Shown here piece after piece: positions 36,509-44,357 of a stretch of 56,178 nucleotides of DNA. The DNA is from Planctomycetales bacterium (GTDB lineage Bacteria > Planctomycetota > Planctomycetia > Isosphaerales > Isosphaeraceae), in contig DAIDKV010000201.1 in the NCBI GenBank assembly GCA_027449865.1, positions 1-56,178 on the forward strand, in the 5' to 3' direction. Under the pieces are notes generated by a model, which saw only the letters and a list, made by a program, of their open reading frames with translations, was not told the origin of the DNA and did not search any database. The position numbers were made by a program, and so were the translations under genes. Numbering within the stretch: position 1 is the first letter of the stretch; each line of letters opens with the position of its first letter.

Positions 36509-39500
36509 ATGTCCGATCCCGCCGCCGAGGAGCTATTCCGAGCGCTCTCCATTCAATGCGGGTTCGCCACTGCCGCCGACTGGGTGGCCGTTCGGGGCGG
36601 GCCGCCTGATGGGCCGCCGCGGCCAATCGAGGAGCGGCTGGCGGAACGTTGTTCGATCGAGCCGGCCGACCTCGCATCCTTGCGAGCCCTGGTGCGGCGC
36701 TCGATCGAATGGCGGGGAGGCGCGGGGCGGTCGATGTCGCCAGCTCCCCCGGTTGACCCGTACGCGACACGCCTTCCCGGACCACCGGAAGGGGGAGCAA
36801 CGGCGTCGCACTGCGAGCCTGTCCCGGATCCGTCCGGGGTCTCGTCGGGATCCGATACCTCCGAGGCCGACCCATATGCGACCCGGATACCGGGGGCGGA
36901 GGAAGCGGCAGAAGAGGTTCGGGCGTTTGCCGCCTGGGCGTCCTCGGGCCGGTTCCGGAAGGTTCGCGATCATGCAAAAGGGGGCCTTGGGATCGTTTAC
37001 GTTGCGGTTGACGGCGAGCTGGATCGCCAGGTTGCCCTCAAGGAGATTCAGGACCGCCACGCCGACAGCGACGACAGCCGAGCCCGCTTCCTGTTGGAGG
37101 CCAAGATTACAGGGGGCCTGGAACATCCCGGCATCGTCCCGGTCTACGGGCTGGGACATCACGCCGACGGCCGCCCCTACTATGCGATGCGGTTTATTCA
37201 GGGCGACAGCCTCAGGGAGGCGATCGCTGCATTCCACTCCGATCCGTCGCACCGGTCGGACCCGGGTCGGCGCACCCTGGCCCTCCAGAAGTTGCTGAGG
37301 CGTTTCGTTGACGTCTGCAACGCGATCGCCTATGCCCATAGCCAGGGCGTTCTCCACCGCGACCTCAAGCCCGAAAACGTGATGGTCGGGCCGTACGGCG
37401 AGACGCTCGTCCTCGACTGGGGCCTGGCAAAGTCGGTCGGCCGCCCTGTCGCGGCCGGGGAGTCGGGCGAGCCGCGACTTCCCCTTTCGGGCCTGGCCTC
37501 GGGGAGCTCGAACGAGACCCTGCCCGGATCGATCATCGGGACGCCAGCCTACATGAGTCCGGAGCAGGCCGCCGGGAATCTCGACCGGCTCGGACCGGCC
37601 AGTGATGTCTACAGCCTCGGGGCAACGCTCTACGTCCTGCTGACGGGCTCCAACGCGGTCCAGGCGGATAATCTGAGCTCGCTCCTGGAGAAAGTCCGTC
37701 GGGGCGACTTCCCCCCGCCTCGGCAGGTTGATCCGGCGGTCCCCAGGCCCCTGGAGGCGGTCTGCCTTAAGGCGATGGCCCTGAGGCCCGAGGATCGATA
37801 CGGGTCGCCGAAGGACCTGGCCGCCGAGATCGAGCAATGGACGGCCGACGAGCCGGTTTTGGCCTACCGAGAGCCCTGGACGGCCCGCGCCGCCCGATGG
37901 GCCCGGCGGCACCGGACCCTTGTGGCCGCCCTCGGCGTGCTTTTGCTGACCGCCGGCGTGGCGCTCTCCGTCGGCTACGTCCTGGTCCGCCGTGAGCGCG
38001 ACCAGAAGGAGGTCTTCTTCCAGCGGGCCCAGCGCACCGTCAAGGACTATCTCGTCACGATCGCCAACGACCGTCAGTTGCTCGACGACGCCCGGAGCCC
38101 GATCCGGAGCGAGCTACTACAGAAGGCCGGAGCCTATTATCGGATGTTCCTGGCAGAGGCGCGCGATAATCCTGCCCTCCGCCGCGAGTCGGCCGACGCG
38201 TATTACAACCTCGGGATCGTCCACCACAACTACGCGCTGTCGGCCGACGACAAGCAGCCCGACGAGGAGGCCGCGCTGATCTGGCATCGCAAGGCCCTCG
38301 ATCTGCGCCGAGAACTGGCCCAGGCGGCGCCGGACGATCCGGCGACCCTGCACGAACTGGCCCTCAGCGAGGAGGCCGTTGCCAACCAGGAGCGCCTGCT
38401 CCCCGGCGAGGGACGGGCTGAGAAGGCCCGGACTTTGTATACAACGGCGATCGGGCTCCTCGAGCGCCTGGCGAAGCGGGCGCCGGCGGGCCGGGACGAC
38501 GGCACCCGAGCGGACCTGGCCCGTACCTCGCACCAGCTCGGGACCCTGTTGATGGAGCTGGGCCGGCGAGACGAGACCCTGGGGCCGATCCGCCGGGCCA
38601 TCGAGGTCCAGCGAGCCGTCGATGCCGTGGTGCCCGGGCAAGCCGTCGGGAGCCCGCTGGCCTTCTACCTGGCCGACCTCAGCGAATACCAACGCAAGGA
38701 CGACCGGCTTCGTGAGGCGATCGCGACCGCCCGAGAGGCCCTGGCCGAGCGCGAGCGCGATCTCAAGGCTCTTGCCAGCAATGCGGTCTCCTCGCGGCAG
38801 GGGGTCGAATCGCGGTACCAGGCCGGCCTGGCCCACTGTCATCTGGGCAATTTTTTACTGGAAGATCAGCAGCTCGGTGAGGCCGAGGGCCAGTTTGACC
38901 TGGCTTTCGGGTTGCTCGATCCCCTGGTCAAAGCCTATCCGCTACGGACGGATTTCCGCTCGGTCCTCGCCGACGTCCACAATGGGCTTGGCGAGACGAA
39001 GCTGATCAGATTGCAGGCCGCCCGGTCGAATGGGGACGCGAAGAAGGCGAGCGAGCTCGGCGCCGGAGCAATCGCCGACTACCAGCGTCACGGCGAGATC
39101 TCGCGAGCTCTTGAGGCGGAGCGACCCGGCGTCGGCCGGTATCATGCCGAAGTCGCCCGAAGTGATCGCAACATCGGGTTCGCCCGCTACCTCCTGGGCG
39201 AGCTCGCCACGGCCCAGCAGACGACGCAGGCCGCGATCGACCGCCTGGCGAAGCTCATCGTCTCGTTCCCCGACCGGTACGAATTTCGGAGCGATCTGGG
39301 CGCGGCCTGGAACAACCTGGGTCTGATCCGGCTCGCCATGGGCCGCGCATCGGAGGCGGTTGCCGCCTACCGCGAGGCGATCCGGCATCAGACGATCGCC
39401 TTCGAGCGGGCGTCCCAGTATCGAGCCTTCCTCCTGACGACCTACGCGAATCTGGCCGACGCCGAGCTCCGGCGCGGGCGGGTCGAGCCGGCGGTCGAGG

Positions 39501-39793
39501 CCCTGGATGAGTGTCGAAAGCTGGCAGCCCGGAACCCCATGGCCTCGGTCGGCGTCGCCGTCGCGCTGGCGAAGTGCGCTGCGCATGTCGACGGGCCGGG
39601 ATCGCGACAACGGATTGCTGACCTGGCGATCGAAGCGCTCCGACAGGGAGTCGATGCCGGGTTCGACGACGCACCTCTGCTAAACTCGGTTCAGGAACTG
39701 GCGCCGCTCCACGATCGCGACGATTACCGCCGTCTGGTCAAGTCCATCGAATCGAAGGCGGCCGGCAAGGAGCAGGGGGCGGTCCGTCCCTGA
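36509..39793 (+). CDS. Membrane Ser/Thr protein kinase with extracytoplasmic TPR domain
   Basis: A 1094-aa kinase. The N-terminal 140 residues contain a linker with DPYATR twice (VDPYATRLPG, ADPYATRIPG). The kinase domain (about 148-450) has a Gly loop KGGLGIVYVA, VALKEIQ (Lys 178), HRDLKPENVM (catalytic Asp 285), LDWGLAK in place of DFG, and GTPAYMSPEQA. A membrane helix follows (about 468-492). The remaining 600 residues are TPR-like helices (SADAYYNLGIVHHNYAL, AVAAYREAIRHQT), likely a ligand or protein-binding sensor outside the membrane. The ATG at 36509 gives a soluble N-terminus typical of this planctomycete kinase group. It is divergent from the FHA-cyclase, a plausible target. Confidence 0.93.
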   Translation: MSDPAAEELFRALSIQCGFATAADWVAVRGGPPDGPPRPIEERLAERCSIEPADLASLRALVRRSIEWRGGAGRSMSPAPPVDPYATRLPGPPEGGATASHCEPVPDPSGVSSGSDTSEADPYATRIPGAEEAAEEVRAFAAWASSGRFRKVRDHAKGGLGIVYVAVDGELDRQVALKEIQDRHADSDDSRARFLLEAKITGGLEHPGIVPVYGLGHHADGRPYYAMRFIQGDSLREAIAAFHSDPSHRSDPGRRTLALQKLLRRFVDVCNAIAYAHSQGVLHRDLKPENVMVGPYGETLVLDWGLAKSVGRPVAAGESGEPRLPLSGLASGSSNETLPGSIIGTPAYMSPEQAAGNLDRLGPASDVYSLGATLYVLLTGSNAVQADNLSSLLEKVRRGDFPPPRQVDPAVPRPLEAVCLKAMALRPEDRYGSPKDLAAEIEQWTADEPVLAYREPWTARAARWARRHRTLVAALGVLLLTAGVALSVGYVLVRRERDQKEVFFQRAQRTVKDYLVTIANDRQLLDDARSPIRSELLQKAGAYYRMFLAEARDNPALRRESADAYYNLGIVHHNYALSADDKQPDEEAALIWHRKALDLRRELAQAAPDDPATLHELALSEEAVANQERLLPGEGRAEKARTLYTTAIGLLERLAKRAPAGRDDGTRADLARTSHQLGTLLMELGRRDETLGPIRRAIEVQRAVDAVVPGQAVGSPLAFYLADLSEYQRKDDRLREAIATAREALAERERDLKALASNAVSSRQGVESRYQAGLAHCHLGNFLLEDQQLGEAEGQFDLAFGLLDPLVKAYPLRTDFRSVLADVHNGLGETKLIRLQAARSNGDAKKASELGAGAIADYQRHGEISRALEAERPGVGRYHAEVARSDRNIGFARYLLGELATAQQTTQAAIDRLAKLIVSFPDRYEFRSDLGAAWNNLGLIRLAMGRASEAVAAYREAIRHQTIAFERASQYRAFLLTTYANLADAELRRGRVEPAVEALDECRKLAARNPMASVGVAVALAKCAAHVDGPGSRQRIADLAIEALRQGVDAGFDDAPLLNSVQELAPLHDRDDYRRLVKSIESKAAGKEQGAVRP

Positions 39794-39883
39794 GTCACGC
39801 TCCCCATCCGGAGTGAAGCTCCCGAGCGAACGGAGCCCGGGAGAGCGGCGAGAAGATGGCGGATCGGGGCCGATCTCAACAAC

Positions 39884-40543
39884 TCAGGCGTTCGCCGAAC
39901 GGCGGCGTGCCCGCGCGACGCCCAGGGCCATCGCCGTGCCGACCAGGCCCATCAGAAGACTGCTCGGCTCGGGGACCGGCACGGCCGCCGTCGTGATCTG
40001 ACCAAAGAGAGTGGCCTGAGAATAGTCCGTATTTGCCGCCTTGAAAAGCGTCGAGTCCGGAAAAGAGTCGATCTTAAGCGTGTAAATGGTATCCCCAATG
40101 GTGACCGATCCCATCTGCACGCTGTCGAAGGAAAGGCTAACATTCATGTCCTTCGCGTCGGTCGTGTAGTCCGCAACGCCGGTGAGGCCACCGCCGATAG
40201 AGATCCTTCCCTGGGCTCCCGTGTCCGTCGTGATGATCACGACGATCTTCGTCTGGATGGGACCGGCCATCATATTGTTGTAGGTCGTACCGTCGGCGTA
40301 GTTGGTGATCGATCCGTTGTCCGTGCTTCCAAAGACCGTACCGAGCCCAATGTCCGTACCGGTCACGCCCGTCGTCGGACTACTAATACCCCCGGCGGTG
40401 ATGTCGACATGGAAGCCGAAATTCGACGGGTCGGACGGGGCCGTGAAGGTGTCCGTCGTCGTGTACTTGAATCCAGCTTCGGCTCGGCCACCGGCCATGA
40501 CCAGGCCCAGCAACGCGCAGTACGAAATGGTCCGCGTTCTCAC
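39884..40543 (-). CDS. PEP-CTERM sorting domain protein
   Basis: A 219-aa exported protein. A GTG start at 40543 follows a GGGGGGTGG box and gives signal VRTRTISYCALLGLVMAGGR; the open frame upstream lacks a signal. The body (TTTDTFTAPSDPSNFGFHVD, VGSTDNGSITNYADGTTYNN) is a Thr/Gly-rich beta domain. The C-terminus VPVPEPSSLLMGLVGTAMAL followed by ARARRR is a complete PEP-CTERM signal, recognised by an exosortase (EpsH) that is not in this window. The protein is probably displayed on or released from the surface. Confidence 0.85.
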   Translation of the reverse strand: MRTRTISYCALLGLVMAGGRAEAGFKYTTTDTFTAPSDPSNFGFHVDITAGGISSPTTGVTGTDIGLGTVFGSTDNGSITNYADGTTYNNMMAGPIQTKIVVIITTDTGAQGRISIGGGLTGVADYTTDAKDMNVSLSFDSVQMGSVTIGDTIYTLKIDSFPDSTLFKAANTDYSQATLFGQITTAAVPVPEPSSLLMGLVGTAMALGVARARRRSANA

Positions 40544-40943
40544 AGGAAGCCACCCCCCAAAAAGAGTTGATTTTGTTAAGACGCGGACGTGGCGTTTCAG
40601 GATTTTATCATGTGACGGCGAGCGAGCAAGGATGTTGATAAAAAGCAACATGCCCACGAAAATAGGCCGCCGGGAGGCTGTGTGCCCTCATCAAGGCCCG
40701 TGACTGCCTCTTCTGTGCGGGTGCCGAGGCCAGGCACCGGCCTTTTCGACTGGACGGAACGGCTCCCTATCCGATGGCCATGGCGGCGATTCCGGTCAAA
40801 TGAGATGAAATTTGTTCACTGTAGTGCGTTCGGAATTCGGATCTTCTATCCGCACGACGTCGCAACGGGGCACGGGCACTCCTGCTCGATTCGTTTGCCC
40901 TCGCCCCGGGTGGAGACCGATATCCTGCGGTGGCCCGACTCAG
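40544..40943. other. Intergenic region between PEP-CTERM and rhamnosidase genes
   Basis: About 400 bases. The AT-rich section 40555-40640 lies just upstream of the minus-strand PEP-CTERM gene; a -10-like TAAAAT on the minus strand (40602-40607) is the best promoter hint. Nothing else is recognised. Confidence 0.35.
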
Positions 40944-43900
40944 TCATTTCAGCCGCATCCGGAAATGATAGGTCCCCGAGCCGATCAAGAGGGCCGAACC
41001 CTCGAGTATCCGGACGCCCTCGACCTCGGCGGCGGGGCGGTCGCCCTCGCGGATCTCGGTGACGCCCAATGGAGGACGAACAACGGCCTTCGCATTGGCC
41101 GGGATCGTGACTTCCAGGTCGAGCTGGTCGCCCTCGCGCTGCCATCGGGTCGCGATCATGCCCGAGGGGCCGCGGTATGTTGTCTTCGCCCAGGTGAGGC
41201 GCGGGTCGAGTTGGGGCTCGATTGTGATCGTGCCGTCGTGAGTCGGCCGGATGCCGCCGATCGTTCGCACCATCCAGCCGTGGACCGCTCCGAAGGAGTA
41301 ATGAGCAAACGAGTTCATGCCCGGGTCCTGGAAGCCCTTCTCCGGCGTCCAGCCATCCCAGCGCTCCCAGATGCTCGTCGCGCCCTGGCGGATCGAGAAG
41401 CCCCACGAGGGGAACGTCTCGTTGTGCAGCAGGCGGAACGCCACGTCATACCGGCCGATCTTGGAAAGCGCCTGCATCAGCGATTTTGTCCCGATGAATC
41501 CGGTCGACAGGTGATTCCCGCGTGCCTCGATGTCCTCGACCAGATACCGGGCCGCTCGCTCGAACGACGGATCGGAGCGATCCGGGCCGACCAGGTCAAA
41601 CGCAATCGCCAGCACGTAGCACGCCTGGGTGTTTCCCTTGATCCGGCCATCTGGGCCGATGTAGGCCCGGCGGAACGACCCCCGTATCTGGTCGAAGAGC
41701 TCGCGGTACTTTTTCGCGTCGTCGGACTTCCCGAGCGCCTCGGCGGCCTCGGCCGTTAGCTTCGCACTGTGCGCGAAGTAGGCCGTGTAGATCACATCCT
41801 TGGGCGTATCGGCCTGGATGCTCAGCCAGTCGCTGAAACAGTGGAATTGAGCCGGCGGCAAGAGGTCGGGCGTGCTCCGCTTCTTGCAGAACTCGATAAA
41901 CTTCACCATCGATGGATATTGACGCGCCAGCAATCGACGATCGCCGTAGACCTCGTAAATCGTCCACGGGCAAATCACGCCGGCGTCGGCCCAGGCCGGT
42001 CCGCCGTCGTCGCCGGCCACCTTCACCGGCGCCACCATCGGGAACTGGCCGTCGGGTCGCTGGCCATCGGTCAGGTCGACCAGCCACTTCGTGAAGAACG
42101 CCTGCACGTCGCAGATGAGTGAAGCGGTCTCGATGTAGACCTGAGCGTCGCCGGTCCAGCCGAGCCGCTCGTCGCGCTGGGGGCAGTCGGTTGGGATGTC
42201 AATGAAGTTGGCACGCTGGGTCCAGTAGATGTTGCTGAAGAGCTGATTGAGCATCGGGTCGGAGCAGGCGAACGAGCCGACGACCGGCGTCTCGCTCGAC
42301 AGGGCCACGCCCTTGATCGTTTCCTCGGTCGGACGCGAGGTCAGGCCCGAGACCTCGACGTACTGGAAGCCGTGGAAGGTGAACCTCGGCTCCCAGTTGA
42401 TGGGTTGGCCGTCGCTGATATAAACGTCCGTTGCGCGGGCCTCGCGAAGGTTGGTCGTGTAGACGGTGCCATCGGGATTGAGGCGTTCGGCGAACCGGAG
42501 GGTGATCGTTCGGCCGGGCTCGGCGGTCGTCTTCAGCCGGACGATTCCCGCGAAGTTCTGGCCCATGTCGAGGACGTAGTTTCCGGGCGTCGGCTCGGTG
42601 ATCGAATTTGGCCTGATTTCGGCGAACGGACGGACCGGCGGGCCGGGGTGCCATTGCACCACGGGGTTGACCTCAGCGCCGGTGTCGACGGCGTGCCAGG
42701 CCCGGTCGTCGAAGGAGGGGGCGTCCCAGCCGGGCATTGCCTTGCGGGCGTCGAAGGTCTCGCCCATCAGGAAATCGGCCTCGGTGATCGGGCCGGTTGA
42801 GGCTCGCCAGTTCGGGCCGGTGACGACGTCTTCCGTCGTTCCATCGTCGTGCTCGACATGCAAAATGGCCCGGAATCGCGGCTTCTGGCCGTAGTGATCG
42901 CGCTTCTTGCCGAAGCCGACGTAGCCGCTGTACCAGCCATCGGCCAGAATCGCGCCCAGGGCGTTTTCGCCGGGGCGAATGGTTGGGGTCACGTCGTAAG
43001 TCCGGTAATACACGCGGCGGGTGTAGTCGGTCCAGCCGGGGTTGAAACGGTCGTCGTGGACCCGTTGCCCGTTCAGATGAACATCAAAGATGCCGAGGCC
43101 GGTGGCATGGAGCGTCGCTCGTTTCACCGGCCTTGTGATCCGGAAGCCCGAGCGGAGGTAGATGGGCGGCGGCAGGATCAGCCGGGCGAATCTCAATCGG
43201 CCCCAGGGCGCCATGCCGTAATCGCCGAGAACCGCGGCCGAGGGCCAGCCGGCCGTTTCGAGCGTGCGGTTGTGCCAGTTGGCGCCGGGGTTATCGAGCG
43301 TTTTCCACGAGCCGTCGGTGACGAGCGTCGAGGTCGTTCCGTCAGCGGTCGTCACGGTCAGTTTCGCGATCAGACCGGCCGGGCTGGGTGTCGTGTTGTT
43401 GACCTCGACGCGGATGGTGTTCTCGGCGCCCGGCTTCAGGTGAGCGGCGACGTCGGCCGATTGAGGGTGATCCCATCCGCCCGAGCCCTCCGCACCGTTG
43501 ATAACCTGCGTCCCGTTGATCGTGAAATGGAAGAAGTCGTCGGCGGTCGCGATCAGTTCGGCCTTCTGGATCTTGCCGGCCGGCAGACGCCATGAGGTCA
43601 CGAAGAGGCGATGCGCCTTCGGTTTGTTGGGTTCGGTGTCGCGGGCGTGCCAGATCCACCTCGCGCCGTCGAGGGGAGCCTCGGGGAGGTCCATTTCTCT
43701 CGATCGATCCGAGCCGATCCAGGCGGCCCGTCGCCACTCGGAGGGATCGAGCGGACCCATCGACCAGTGCGCCGGCTCGCTCCAGGCCGATGGATGCCCC
43801 TCCCTGTCCCAGACCATCACCTTCCAGAAGCACGGCCGATGCGCGGTGAGCGGCTTGCCGGCATAGACGATTTCTCGGGTCGAGTCGGAGTCGACTCGCC

Positions 43901-44159
43901 CGGTGTCCCAGAGGTCGCCACGGTTCTGGGCGAGTGCTTCGCGATCGCCGGCAACCAGGATGCGATAGGCCGACTGCCGCTGCCCACGGGTCGAGGATTC
44001 GACGATCCAGCTCAGCCGGGGCGAGCGGACATCCATCCCGAGCGGACCGACAAGGTTCTCGCAACGGAGATAGGTTGGTCTCAGGCCGGAGCCGTCGGCG
44101 CCCCACGCCGTCGCGTGCATCAAAATCGCCAGGATCGCCAATGCCAGGGAGAGTCGCAT
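40944..44159 (-). CDS. Exported alpha-L-rhamnosidase, GH78 family
   Basis: A 1071-aa enzyme that releases terminal alpha-L-rhamnose from glycans. The start at 44159 has a GAGGGA box and gives signal MRLSLALAILAILMHATAWG; the frame upstream is spacer with repeats. The order matches GH78: an N-terminal Fn3-like domain (SPRLSWIVES), jelly-roll domains (about 170-330, 340-500), the (alpha/alpha)6 barrel with IPTDCPQRDERLGWTGDAQ, the catalytic-acid signature, and a C-terminal beta domain (KTTYRGPSGMIATRW). It is the last gene of the rhamnose operon; with the transporter and RhaA upstream it feeds one pathway. Confidence 0.95.
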   Translation of the reverse strand: MRLSLALAILAILMHATAWGADGSGLRPTYLRCENLVGPLGMDVRSPRLSWIVESSTRGQRQSAYRILVAGDREALAQNRGDLWDTGRVDSDSTREIVYAGKPLTAHRPCFWKVMVWDREGHPSAWSEPAHWSMGPLDPSEWRRAAWIGSDRSREMDLPEAPLDGARWIWHARDTEPNKPKAHRLFVTSWRLPAGKIQKAELIATADDFFHFTINGTQVINGAEGSGGWDHPQSADVAAHLKPGAENTIRVEVNNTTPSPAGLIAKLTVTTADGTTSTLVTDGSWKTLDNPGANWHNRTLETAGWPSAAVLGDYGMAPWGRLRFARLILPPPIYLRSGFRITRPVKRATLHATGLGIFDVHLNGQRVHDDRFNPGWTDYTRRVYYRTYDVTPTIRPGENALGAILADGWYSGYVGFGKKRDHYGQKPRFRAILHVEHDDGTTEDVVTGPNWRASTGPITEADFLMGETFDARKAMPGWDAPSFDDRAWHAVDTGAEVNPVVQWHPGPPVRPFAEIRPNSITEPTPGNYVLDMGQNFAGIVRLKTTAEPGRTITLRFAERLNPDGTVYTTNLREARATDVYISDGQPINWEPRFTFHGFQYVEVSGLTSRPTEETIKGVALSSETPVVGSFACSDPMLNQLFSNIYWTQRANFIDIPTDCPQRDERLGWTGDAQVYIETASLICDVQAFFTKWLVDLTDGQRPDGQFPMVAPVKVAGDDGGPAWADAGVICPWTIYEVYGDRRLLARQYPSMVKFIEFCKKRSTPDLLPPAQFHCFSDWLSIQADTPKDVIYTAYFAHSAKLTAEAAEALGKSDDAKKYRELFDQIRGSFRRAYIGPDGRIKGNTQACYVLAIAFDLVGPDRSDPSFERAARYLVEDIEARGNHLSTGFIGTKSLMQALSKIGRYDVAFRLLHNETFPSWGFSIRQGATSIWERWDGWTPEKGFQDPGMNSFAHYSFGAVHGWMVRTIGGIRPTHDGTITIEPQLDPRLTWAKTTYRGPSGMIATRWQREGDQLDLEVTIPANAKAVVRPPLGVTEIREGDRPAAEVEGVRILEGSALLIGSGTYHFRMRLK

Positions 44160-44217
44160 GGTCGTGTCCCTCGTGGTGCCAATCTTCCCGCCGTTGAACC
44201 TGGGAAATGCCGTTTCA

Positions 44218-44250
44218 CGCAGAGACGCAGAGGTTCGCAGAGACGCAGAG
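44218..44250. repeat. 15-base direct repeat CGCAGAGACGCAGAG
   Basis: Two exact copies lie at 44218-44232 and 44236-44250, separated by three bases. Each copy is itself built of CGCAGAG units. It sits in the spacer between the binding-protein and rhamnosidase genes. Repeats with this word are scattered in intergenic DNA of several bacterial groups; it is distinct from the ACCACGAAAA family in this window. Confidence 0.65.
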
Positions 44251-44357
44251 GGGCCGAAAATTCCCTCATCGCTGAACCTCGCCACTTTCGCGTCGATCCA
44301 TTATCAAGAGATGAAGAACTTGTTAAAAAACATATATATCTTTATTAAATAAAAGTG

